Source: Elusimicrobiota bacterium
GTDB taxonomy: Bacteria; Elusimicrobiota; Elusimicrobia; 2-02-FULL-39-32
DNA: 12,226 bases
Assembly (NCBI GenBank): GCA_023249715.1
Contig: JAHFCA010000024.1
Span: 1 to 12,226, forward strand
Direction of reading: 5' to 3'
Numbering within the stretch: the stretch's first letter is position 1; every line of letters starts with the position of its first letter. Below are positions 1 to 6,525 of this stretch, one piece after another. The notes below the pieces were generated by a model. The model was not told where the DNA came from and did no database searches. It worked only from the letters and a program-made list of their open reading frames with translations. The position numbers and the translations under genes were made by a program.

Positions 1-36
1 ATTGGAACCGCGCTGTTTGGGTCAAAAGCAGAATGA
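1..36 (+). CDS. yggS: YggS/PLPBP pyridoxal-phosphate homeostasis protein, 3' end only
   Basis: Only the last 11 codons are present (IGTALFGSKAE, then TGA); the gene begins outside the window. The ending resembles the typical C-terminus of YggS/PLPBP proteins (R-I-G-T/S-A-I-F-G), PLP-binding proteins that buffer the cofactor and affect amino-acid homeostasis. The stop TGA at 34-36 overlaps the proC ATG at 33-35 (ATGA), as expected for the common yggS-proC gene pair. Identification rests on this short tail plus its neighbour, so it is likely but not proven. Confidence 0.7.
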   Translation: MGTALFGSKAE

Positions 37-857
37 GAGTCGTTTTTTTGGGAATCGGAAACATGGGCAGCGCGCTTCTAGCCGGCGCTATAAAAGCCCA
101 ATTTTTAGAGAGCAAGAATATTGTGGCTTACGATAAAGAATCGGAAAAGCTCGCTCAATTTTGTAAAGAAACCAATAGTATTAAAGCGGAGTCTAACTTA
201 AAGGCGGTTCAGGGGGCCGATTACCTATTTTTGTGCGTTAAGCCTCAGCAAATGGGGGAGGTCCTTAAAGAAATCGGTCCCGGGATAACTGCCCAACAAT
301 GTTTAGTTTCTATTGCGGCTGGAATTAAGACGAGTGACATCGAAAGTTTTTTAGAAAAACCCATTCCTGTGGTTCGGGCCATGCCCAATACACCGGCTTT
401 GGTTGGTTTGGGGATGACAGCGATTACCAAGGGTAAAAATGCTTCCCAAGAACAGTTAAAGTTTGCGGGCAGTTTTTTTGCTTCAGTAGGAAAAGTTGTG
501 GTTTTAGAAGAAACCCATTTTGACGCGGTAACGGCAGTTTCGGGTTCTGGGCCGGCTTACTTTTTTTATTTAACGGAAATTTTAGAAGAAGCGGCTAAAG
601 AATTAGGTTTGGAATCACACGACGCCAAAATATTTTCTAGACAAACCTGTTTGGGAGCGGCTGCAATGCTGCAGGGGTCCGAAGATTCCAAGATTTTAAA
701 AGAGAGAGTCACCTCTCCCGGCGGAACCACAGAGGCCGCCTTAAATTATTTGAAAGAAAAAAATTGGCAGAAAGTGTTTAAAGACGCAGTACGCCAAGCT
801 AAGGAACGTTCCCAAGAGTTAAGTTCCAAGGCAAAGGTTGGTGAAATAAAATGGTAA
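33..857 (+). CDS. proC: Pyrroline-5-carboxylate reductase (ProC)
   Basis: Cytoplasmic enzyme that reduces 1-pyrroline-5-carboxylate to proline with NAD(P)H, the last step of proline synthesis. The 274-residue product has the family's normal length. Visible motifs are the N-terminal Rossmann signature FLGIGNMGSALLAG (residues 5-18), RAMPNTPA (115-122), AVSGSGPAYFF (168-178) and TSPGGTT (227-233) in the C-terminal dimerisation and substrate-binding domain. The ATG overlaps the upstream yggS-like stop by ATGA, so translation is probably coupled; no strong Shine-Dalgarno sequence precedes it. The 3' end overlaps the DUF167 gene by 7 nt. No anomalies seen. Confidence 0.97.
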   Translation: MRVVFLGIGNMGSALLAGAIKAQFLESKNIVAYDKESEKLAQFCKETNSIKAESNLKAVQGADYLFLCVKPQQMGEVLKEIGPGITAQQCLVSIAAGIKTSDIESFLEKPIPVVRAMPNTPALVGLGMTAITKGKNASQEQLKFAGSFFASVGKVVVLEETHFDAVTAVSGSGPAYFFYLTEILEEAAKELGLESHDAKIFSRQTCLGAAAMLQGSEDSKILKERVTSPGGTTEAALNYLKEKNWQKVFKDAVRQAKERSQELSSKAKVGEIKW

Positions 858-1114
858 TTCGTGTCAGAGTTATTCCTAACGCAGGAGAAAATGAAATTGT
901 AGGACGCATTGGTAGCACCGTTCGACTTAAGGTTGCCGCTCCCGCCATAGATGGGGAAGCGAATCAGGAGCTGTGCAGTTTCTTGGCTGAATTTTTCGAA
1001 GTAAAATCGCGCATGGTAAAGATTGTGCGCGGAGAAAAAGGCCGGGAAAAAACTGTGGAAATTGAGGGACGCAGAGAAGAAGAACTCAAAAGAATGATGG
1101 AGGCAATCCCATAG
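851..1114 (+). CDS. DUF167 / YggU family protein
   Basis: An 87-residue member of the small DUF167 (YggU) family, whose biochemical role is not established. Recognisable features are the N-terminal strand ending in VIPNAGENEIVG, the family signature APAIDGEANQEL (about residues 30-41) and the C-terminal IVRGEKGREKTVEIEG. The ATG overlaps the end of proC by 7 nt, with GGTG about 7 nt upstream as a modest ribosome-binding site. DUF167 genes are commonly found next to yggS-proC-yggT, matching this context. Its last codons contain the GGAGG that appears to serve mtnA, and its TAG stop overlaps the proposed ATA start of mtnA. Confidence 0.9.
   Translation: MVIRVRVIPNAGENEIVGRIGSTVRLKVAAPAIDGEANQELCSFLAEFFEVKSRMVKIVRGEKGREKTVEIEGRREEELKRMMEAIP
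1099..1103 (+). promoter_or_regulatory. Ribosome-binding site GGAGG that decides the mtnA start
   Basis: A perfect GGAGG inside the end of the DUF167 gene, followed by a 7-nt spacer (CAATCCC) and ATA at 1111. This is ideal spacing for initiation at ATA. No such site stands close before the in-frame GTG at 1240. Confidence 0.65.
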
Positions 1115-2205
1115 CTCTCGTAAACAACAAAGTTCAAGCTTTCCGGTGGGTAAAGTATCCCAAGTCTAAGTTACTTATATTAGACCAGCTTTTACTGCCC
1201 CATCAAGAAAAATGGATCACCTGTTCTACCCACGAAGAGGTGGCAAAATGTATTCGCCACATGAATGTGCGGGGAGCCCCCGCCTTGGGGTGCGTAGCCG
1301 CCTATGGTTTGGTGTTATCCTCTCAAGAAAAAAAGTTTTCCAATTCCAAATCCCTCTTAGCGTATATTTACGCTTCCGGGCAAACCCTATTTTCTACGCG
1401 CCCCACCGCAGTCAACCTTCATTGGGCCTTGGAAAGAATGAAGAGCATGATTAAAGTGATTCATCTCAAGGAAAAAACGGAAAGGGGACGTCTTAAAGAA
1501 ATTAGGGAAGTCTTGGAAAAAGAAGCGAACAAAATTTATGAAGAAGATTTAAAATCGAACCTTCAAATGGCGGATTTAGGTTCTAAACTGCTTCCGTTCC
1601 AAGGGGGAACTGTGTTAACTCATTGTAATACGGGGAGCTTAGCCACGGCTGGTTGGGGAACGGCTTTAGGGGTTATTCGCACCGCTTATCGCAAAGGAAA
1701 AATTAAAAAAGTGTTAGTAGATGAAACACGCCCCTATTTACAGGGAGCCCGTCTTACCATGTGGGAGCTGCATCAAGATAAAATTCCCTGCGAACTGATT
1801 ACCGACAGTATGGCCGCGCATCTCATGAAAACAGAAAAAATTGACGCCGTCCTGGTTGGCGCGGATAGAATTGCTTCCAATGGAGATGTGGCCAACAAAA
1901 TTGGAACCTATAATTTAGCCATTCTTTGCCATTACCACAAAATTCCTTTTTATGTCGTTGCTCCCACGTCTACCGTAGATATGAATATTCTTTCTGGCGC
2001 GCAAATTCCCATCGAAGAAAGATCTCATAAAGAAGTGACGCATATTAAAACTTATGCCATCGCTCCTCTTAATTCTGTCGCGCGCCATCCCGCTTTTGAC
2101 GTAACGCCCGTGGTTTTAATTTCAGCCATTGTTACAGAAAAAGGGGTAGTCCAACCTCCCTCCAGCCACGCCATTAAAGAACTGTTTAATCCTAAAAAAA
2201 TTTAA
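1111..2205 (+). CDS. mtnA: S-methyl-5-thioribose-1-phosphate isomerase (MtnA), probable ATA start
   Basis: Methionine-salvage enzyme converting methylthioribose-1-phosphate to methylthioribulose-1-phosphate in the cytoplasm. Numbered from ATA 1111 (364 residues), the RGAP motif is at 54-57, the catalytic Cys in THCNTGSLAT at 172 and the catalytic Asp in VGADRIASNGD at 252. The 80-residue spacing matches Cys160/Asp240 of Bacillus subtilis MtnA. The only conventional in-frame start, GTG 1240, would delete the family's N-terminus, which is plainly encoded upstream (FRWVKYPKSKLLILDQLLLP). The frame is closed by TGA at 1063, and no ATG, GTG or TTG occurs between it and 1240. ATA with GGAGG 7 nt upstream is therefore preferred; CTG 1195 is a weaker option. 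ATA overlaps the DUF167 stop (ATAG). No other salvage genes are nearby. Identity is near certain; the start is inferred. Confidence 0.93.
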   Translation: MALVNNKVQAFRWVKYPKSKLLILDQLLLPHQEKWITCSTHEEVAKCIRHMNVRGAPALGCVAAYGLVLSSQEKKFSNSKSLLAYIYASGQTLFSTRPTAVNLHWALERMKSMIKVIHLKEKTERGRLKEIREVLEKEANKIYEEDLKSNLQMADLGSKLLPFQGGTVLTHCNTGSLATAGWGTALGVIRTAYRKGKIKKVLVDETRPYLQGARLTMWELHQDKIPCELITDSMAAHLMKTEKIDAVLVGADRIASNGDVANKIGTYNLAILCHYHKIPFYVVAPTSTVDMNILSGAQIPIEERSHKEVTHIKTYAIAPLNSVARHPAFDVTPVVLISAIVTEKGVVQPPSSHAIKELFNPKKI

Positions 2206-2219
2206 ACTGTTAAATTAAA

Positions 2220-5054
2220 GTGGACTACTCTAAGACTGTTCACCTTCCTAAAACATCCTTTCCTATGAAGGCGGATCTGCCTCATCGAGAACCTAAAGGC
2301 GTAGAATTCTGGCAAAAAGAGCGTATTTATGAAGCGATGGTTCTAAAGCGCAAAGAAAACCCAAAATATATTTTGCACGACGGCCCCCCTTATGCCAACG
2401 GCCACTTGCATATGGGACATGCCTTAAACAAGATATTGAAAGATATCATCGTTAAATTTAAGAGCCTCTCCGGTTTTTATACCCCGTATGTTCCCGGTTG
2501 GGATTGCCACGGGTTGCCCATAGAACACCAGCTCATGAAAGAGTTGGGAGCCAATAAGCACTCCATCGATCGAACTGAATTCCGCAGGAAAGCTAAAAAT
2601 TTTGCTCTTAAATTTGTGCAAATACAAAGAAAAGAGTTTGAACGTTTAGGAGTTTTTGGAGATTGGGAGAACCCCTATTTAACTTTGGCTCCTCACTATG
2701 AAGCGCATATCATTCAGGCCTTTCGAGAGCTCTTATTAAAAGGTTTTATTTATAGAAGTTTGAAACCTGTTCTTTGGTGTCCTCAATGCGAAACGGCTTT
2801 AGCAGAAGCCGAAGTGGAGTACGAAGATAAAAAATCGCCAGCCGTTTTTGTGAAGTTTCTCATTGATCCGAATAAAAAAGGGGGTTTATCTCTCGATTTT
2901 AGTCGGCCCAATTATATCGTAATTTGGACCACAACTCCTTGGACGCTCCCCGCGAACGTAGGATTTATGCTTCACCCTAGAATGGAATATGCGCTAACGC
3001 GGATAAAAAAATCGAATGAAGTATGGGTTATTTCTAAAAATTTGCTTAAAAATCTTCTCGAACAAAAACTTAAAATGAAGGAGGAAGAGTATCAAATTTT
3101 AGAGATCGTTACAGGGGAAAAGTTAAAGGGTCTGGAATGTAAAAGAATTTTCCCTAAGAGCGGGGATCTGGAGTTGAGCCGAGCGTTTTTAAGCGAAGAA
3201 GTTTCGGCGGAGGAAGGGACGGGGATTGTTCACTGCGCCCCTGGCCATGGAGATGTGGATTATGTGCAAGGGCATCTGGCGCATAAGTTAAAAATTGTAT
3301 CTCCCGTGAACGATGCCGGTAAATTTAGTTCAGAAGTTAAAAATTCTAGTTTAGAGGGTCAATTTGTTCTCAAAGAAGGGAATGAGGCCGTATTAAAAAT
3401 TTTGCGGGAACAAAACCTCTTGGCATTCCAAGAAGAAATTCAGCATTCGTATCCTCACTGCTGGAGATGTAAAAAACCGGTTATCTTTAGAGCGACCGAT
3501 CAATGGTTTTTAAACGTGGAAAAAGAAAATTTACGAACTCAGCTGCTCAATATTATTGAACAGGTGGAGTGGATTCCGGACTATGGAAAAAACAGAATCC
3601 GCGGTATGGTGGAGATGCGGCCGGACTGGTGCCTTTCCCGTCAGAGATTGTGGGGAACGCCCATTCCCATATTTTATTGTAAAAATTGTAAATGTCCTCT
3701 CACCGACGACCAAGCGATTGGCATGGTAGAAGAAATTATCGGTTTAGAAGGGAGCGATATTTGGTTTAAGGAAGAGGCTTCCTATTTTCTTCAGTCTCAA
3801 TTCAAATGCAGCCAATGCGGGAAAGAAGAATTTTATAAAGAGAATGATATTTTAGATGTCTGGTTCGATTCGGGAATCTCTCACGAAGCGGTTTTAAAAG
3901 GGGAGGGCAAAACATTTTCTAACGCTTTATGGAAAGAGGAGCTCCACTGGCCGGCGGATCTTTATTTAGAGGGGTCCGACCAACATCGCGGGTGGTTTCA
4001 AACGTCTCTTATCCCTTCGGCGGCGCTCTATAAAAAAGCTCCGTATAAGAGCGTGTTAACTCATGGATTTATTGTGGATGGGGACGGTAAAAAAATGTCA
4101 AAGTCTTTGGAAAACGTTATTGCTCCGGAAGATATTTTGAAAATTTATGGGGCCGATATCTTGCGGTTATGGGTAGCCTCGAGCGATTACCGGGAAGACA
4201 TTCGCATTTCTCCCGATATTTTAAAAGGTGTGGCAGAAAATTACAGAAAGATTCGCAACACATTCCGATACCTTTTGGGAAATCTATCTGATTTTAATGC
4301 TTCTAGCGAATCTATTCCTTACGACAATCTTTTAGAAATAGATCGTTGGGCGTTGACGCGTGTTGCCGCTCTCGTGCAAGCGGCAACTCAAGCGTATTTA
4401 AATTATGAATTTCATAAGGGGAGTGTGGCTTTTGTGGAATTTTGCGTGAATGACTGCTCTTCTTTTTATTTTGATGTGCTTAAGGATAGGCTCTATACGT
4501 ATGGAAAAAATTCCGTGGAAAGAAAAAGCGCTCAAACAGTTTTACATGCTATTCTTTCCTCGTTAGTGAGTTTAACGGCTCCCATTCTTTCTTTTACTTC
4601 GGAAGAAGTATGGCAGTTAGGGTTAGAGGCCGGCCATTGGCAGGGAAAGAGCGTTTTCTTAAGGGATATTCCCCAAATAAATTCACTCTGGAGGAATGAT
4701 GCCCTGGATCAAAAATGGAAAAAAGTTAAGGAGATTAAAAACAAAGTCAATCTCTTTTTAGAAAAGGCGAGACAATCCGGAATGATTGGCAGCTCTTTAG
4801 AAGCAAAAGTGTCTTTTAAAGGGGGAAGTCCGGAAGAAAAGAGCTTAATTAAGAATTTAGGAAACGATCTTCCCATGATATTCATTGCCAGCCAGGTAGA
4901 CAGTGAAGAGCTTAGCGGGGAAGGAGCGCTCGAAGTTGTCGTGGATAAGGCTGCGGGAACAAAATGTTTAAGATGTTGGCGGTACGATTCCACAGTAGGG
5001 CTCCATGCGGCCCAGCCAGAAATTTGTAGCCGGTGCCAAAGCTCTTTAAATTAA
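2220..5054 (+). CDS. ileS: Isoleucyl-tRNA synthetase (IleRS)
   Basis: Class I synthetase charging tRNA-Ile in the cytoplasm, 944 residues and full length. The nucleotide-binding signatures are HMGH (64-67) and KMSKS (625-629). The CP1 editing domain is marked by TTTPWT (237-242). A Cys-rich insertion (Cys487, 490, 492, 530, 533) precedes DVWFDSG and probably binds zinc. The C-terminal zinc finger uses Cys916, 919, 936 and 939. Start is GTG 2220, 14 nt after mtnA; an in-frame stop at 2211 excludes an earlier start, and the N-terminus (DYSKTVHLPKTSFPM) aligns with E. coli IleRS from its beginning. No convincing Shine-Dalgarno sequence or T-box leader precedes it. The stop codon TAA is formed by the first bases of the inserted fold-back element at 5052; before insertion it was probably TAG. 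Confidence 0.97.
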   Translation: MDYSKTVHLPKTSFPMKADLPHREPKGVEFWQKERIYEAMVLKRKENPKYILHDGPPYANGHLHMGHALNKILKDIIVKFKSLSGFYTPYVPGWDCHGLPIEHQLMKELGANKHSIDRTEFRRKAKNFALKFVQIQRKEFERLGVFGDWENPYLTLAPHYEAHIIQAFRELLLKGFIYRSLKPVLWCPQCETALAEAEVEYEDKKSPAVFVKFLIDPNKKGGLSLDFSRPNYIVIWTTTPWTLPANVGFMLHPRMEYALTRIKKSNEVWVISKNLLKNLLEQKLKMKEEEYQILEIVTGEKLKGLECKRIFPKSGDLELSRAFLSEEVSAEEGTGIVHCAPGHGDVDYVQGHLAHKLKIVSPVNDAGKFSSEVKNSSLEGQFVLKEGNEAVLKILREQNLLAFQEEIQHSYPHCWRCKKPVIFRATDQWFLNVEKENLRTQLLNIIEQVEWIPDYGKNRIRGMVEMRPDWCLSRQRLWGTPIPIFYCKNCKCPLTDDQAIGMVEEIIGLEGSDIWFKEEASYFLQSQFKCSQCGKEEFYKENDILDVWFDSGISHEAVLKGEGKTFSNALWKEELHWPADLYLEGSDQHRGWFQTSLIPSAALYKKAPYKSVLTHGFIVDGDGKKMSKSLENVIAPEDILKIYGADILRLWVASSDYREDIRISPDILKGVAENYRKIRNTFRYLLGNLSDFNASSESIPYDNLLEIDRWALTRVAALVQAATQAYLNYEFHKGSVAFVEFCVNDCSSFYFDVLKDRLYTYGKNSVERKSAQTVLHAILSSLVSLTAPILSFTSEEVWQLGLEAGHWQGKSVFLRDIPQINSLWRNDALDQKWKKVKEIKNKVNLFLEKARQSGMIGSSLEAKVSFKGGSPEEKSLIKNLGNDLPMIFIASQVDSEELSGEGALEVVVDKAAGTKCLRCWRYDSTVGLHAAQPEICSRCQSSLN

Positions 5055-5218
5055 CCCAAATAGTTCAGTTGGAGAGCGGAATTCGAATGAAAATATGGCC
5101 ATTTTTTCTTCACAAAAAAGTTCGCACATGCCCACTAGCATGCTTGAACTTTTTTATTTCGAAAAAACGACCATCTTTTCATTCTCGGTTCACGCTTCCA
5201 ACTGAACTATTTGGGTTA
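5052..5218. mobile_element. MITE-like fold-back element between ileS and lspA
   Basis: A 167-bp imperfect palindrome fills the whole ileS-lspA gap. Its ends are perfect 22-bp inverted repeats (5052-5073, starting TAACCC, and 5197-5218, ending GGGTTA). The inner 40 bases of each arm also pair well with a few mismatches, and the centre is a stable hairpin. Both ends carry TA, as with TA-target elements related to IS630/Tc1-mariner. It is too short to encode a transposase and has no second copy in the window. Removing it together with one TA gives AATTAGTGAAA, where the ileS stop TAG overlaps the lspA start GTG, a plausible ancestral junction. The class assignment is inference; the palindrome is directly visible. 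Confidence 0.7.
5114..5155. terminator. Central hairpin with flanking A/T runs, possible bidirectional intrinsic terminator
   Basis: AAAAAAGTTC (5114-5123) pairs with GAACTTTTTT (5146-5155). After a small internal mismatch CATGC (5127-5131) pairs with GCATG (5138-5142) around a 6-nt loop. A T run follows on the + strand, and symmetry gives one on the - strand. As RNA this could terminate or attenuate transcription from ileS into lspA, though the outer inverted repeats could compete for folding. Function is inferred from structure only. Confidence 0.4.
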
Positions 5219-5707
5219 GTGAAATATTTCTTAAGATTTTTACCTTCCCTTGTTATTCTGGTTACTTTTCTGACAGACCGATTCTCCAAAGAGTGGATTC
5301 AAAGAATATTAATCTTAGGAGAATCTGTCCCGGTGCTCCATTTTTTTAATTTAACGTATCTTAAGAATACCGGTATTGCCTTTGGAATGGGTCAGAACAG
5401 AAATGAAATTTTTATTTTTGCGTCCAGCGCCATTTTATTTTTTCTAGTGATCCTTTTACGCTCCTGGGACAGAAGTAATACGGTGGGGGTAAGAGATAAA
5501 ATTTCTTTGGCCCTTGTCATTGGAGGCGCCGTGGGGAATCTTTACGATCGGATCGCTTATGGCAGCGTGGTCGATTTTTTGGATTTTTATGCCGGTTCCT
5601 ATCATTGGCCCAGCTTTAATGTGGCGGATTCCGCTATCTGCGCGGGCGCTTTCTTATTGGCGGTCTTCTCGTGGAAAAAGGGCGGGTCTCCTGTAGTTCC
5701 TCTATAA
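5219..5707 (+). CDS. lspA: Lipoprotein signal peptidase (LspA, signal peptidase II)
   Basis: Inner-membrane aspartyl protease that removes signal peptides from diacylated prolipoproteins. From GTG 5219 it is 162 residues, the usual length, with about four membrane segments. Family motifs are DRFSK (20-24), KNTGIAFG (49-56), GNLYDR (106-111), VVDF with catalytic Asp119, and FNVAD with catalytic Asp137. ileS-lspA is a classic operon pair. The reading frame is open through the upstream palindrome, so starts at ATG 5087 (206 residues) or GTG 5033 (224 residues) are formally possible. The extra N-terminus is element-derived and unlike LspA. GTG 5219 lies immediately after the element and lacks a clear Shine-Dalgarno sequence. 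It probably once relied on coupling to the ileS stop, so expression may now be weakened or driven differently. Confidence 0.93.
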   Translation: MKYFLRFLPSLVILVTFLTDRFSKEWIQRILILGESVPVLHFFNLTYLKNTGIAFGMGQNRNEIFIFASSAILFFLVILLRSWDRSNTVGVRDKISLALVIGGAVGNLYDRIAYGSVVDFLDFYAGSYHWPSFNVADSAICAGAFLLAVFSWKKGGSPVVPL

Positions 5708-5713
5708 TTGCAA

Positions 5714-5785
5714 TGGGCGATACAGGATTCAAACCTGTGACTTCTGACGTGTAAGGTCAGCACTCTATCGCTGAGTTAATCGCCC
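5714..5785 (-). tRNA. tRNA-Val (anticodon UAC)
   Basis: A complete 72-nt cloverleaf. It has a 7-bp acceptor stem (GGGCGAT with ATCGCCC) and discriminator A, a 4-bp D stem (ACTC/GAGT) and an anticodon stem CTGAC/GTCAG around loop CTTACAC with anticodon TAC. The variable loop is AAGTC and the T stem ACAGG/CCTGT. CCA is not encoded. The D loop is AGCGATA and the T loop TTTGAAT, so position 19 is A and position 56 is U instead of the near-universal G19 and C56. All stems pair perfectly, so the gene looks functional. It lies 6 nt from the convergent lspA and downstream of the dtxR-type gene, with its own TATAAT. Confidence 0.95.
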
Positions 5786-5799
5786 GAGAATAAAGAACT

Positions 5800-5805
5800 A
5801 TTATA
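5800..5805 (-). promoter_or_regulatory. -10 box TATAAT of the tRNA-Val gene
   Basis: On the - strand a perfect TATAAT ends 14 nt before the first tRNA nucleotide, so transcription would begin about 8 nt upstream of it. A weak -35 candidate (TAGCAA) lies 17 nt further upstream, overlapping the end of the dtxR-type gene. This suggests the tRNA is transcribed independently of the iron cluster. Confidence 0.5.
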
Positions 5806-5830
5806 AATATTTGCCACTGTTTTTGCTACT

Positions 5831-6514
5831 CTAGATTGCTCTGCGGACAAATATTTTTTCCGCGATTTCACTTTCCAAAGCGAGCGTTGTTTCTCCAATC
5901 TCTAAAACATAAGTTGGAAAAGTTTGGTGCAGGTTAAAGGGGGTGCCTGGAACCAACCCAAAAGAGAGCAGTTTGTGGAGATCGGGGTGATTATAGAGCA
6001 AAAGATAGGCAATTTTTCCTTTGGAGCCCGGAGCCAGGTTTGTTAAAGACGTAATAATAGGTTCCACCGTTTCCGCTTCTTGGTCGCAGCACTCTCCCTT
6101 GGGAATGGGGGAGCCGTGGGGGCATTGTTTGGGATGTCCTAGAAGTGTGCAAATGGATTGAGCTACTTCCGGAGAAATAATGTGTTCTAATTTACAGGCG
6201 TTTGGATCGATAGATCCTGAGGAAAGCGCTAATACATCGGAGAGAAGTCTCTCTGCCAAGCGATGGCGGCGCGTAATATCTCGTCCTAAATTTTCTCCTG
6301 AAGGCGTCAATTTTACCGTGTTCTCTTCTTCAACAATATATCTTTCCAATAAAAGCTTAGGGTAAATTGTTTTACTGACCGCTTCTTCTATAATCGGGAT
6401 GACTGTCACAATTTCTAAATTCCCAATCTCTTTTTGGTGCCAAATTATTCCTAAAGATTCTTCTAAGTCTTCCTGTTCTTCGGTTGGGAGCGGATATTTT
6501 TTTTCTGTTGTCAT
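5831..6514 (-). CDS. DtxR/IdeR-type iron-dependent repressor with C-terminal FeoA-like domain
   Basis: A 227-residue metalloregulator, probably a cytoplasmic Fe(II)-activated repressor. The N-terminal winged helix (about 15-75) is followed by the dimerisation segment RRHRLAERLL (82-91). The primary metal site reads Cys107-x-x-Glu110-His111, the pattern of C. diphtheriae DtxR Cys102/Glu105/His106, favouring iron over manganese (MntR has Glu at the first position). His84 and Glu88 match DtxR ancillary ligands, but the His98 equivalent is Asp103. A Cys/His-rich stretch follows (Cys122, His127, Cys131, His133, Cys142, Cys143). Residues about 155-227 form an SH3-like FeoA domain (LTNLAPGSKGKIAYL... 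SFGLVPGT). The recognition-helix region is divergent. It starts 11 nt after feoB with AGAGGT 7 nt before ATG, the last gene of the iron cluster. Confidence 0.88.
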   Translation of the reverse strand: MTTEKKYPLPTEEQEDLEESLGIIWHQKEIGNLEIVTVIPIIEEAVSKTIYPKLLLERYIVEEENTVKLTPSGENLGRDITRRHRLAERLLSDVLALSSGSIDPNACKLEHIISPEVAQSICTLLGHPKQCPHGSPIPKGECCDQEAETVEPIITSLTNLAPGSKGKIAYLLLYNHPDLHKLLSFGLVPGTPFNLHQTFPTYVLEIGETTLALESEIAEKIFVRRAI

Positions 6515-6525
6515 TTTAATTACCT

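Noticed and set aside
1240..1242. GTG as the start of mtnA
   Set aside because: It would remove the conserved N-terminal region encoded from 1111, and no ribosome-binding site stands close before it.
2206..2219. T-box or other leader regulator before ileS
   Set aside because: Only 14 nt separate mtnA and ileS, leaving no room for a T-box riboswitch.
4709..4993. 94-codon open frame on the - strand antisense to ileS
   Set aside because: Shadow frame within the clear IleRS C-terminal domain.
5033..5218. N-terminal 62 residues of the longest lspA frame
   Set aside because: This stretch is the end of ileS in another frame plus the palindromic element and does not resemble LspA; GTG 5219 gives the normal length.
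5052..5218. CRISPR repeat or integration attachment site explanation for the inverted repeats
   Set aside because: There is a single inverted pair with no direct repeats or spacers, and no integrase or tRNA 3' end at this point.
5708..5830. Intrinsic terminator between convergent lspA and the iron cluster
   Set aside because: Apart from the tRNA gene and its -10 box I see no GC-rich stem followed by a T run here.
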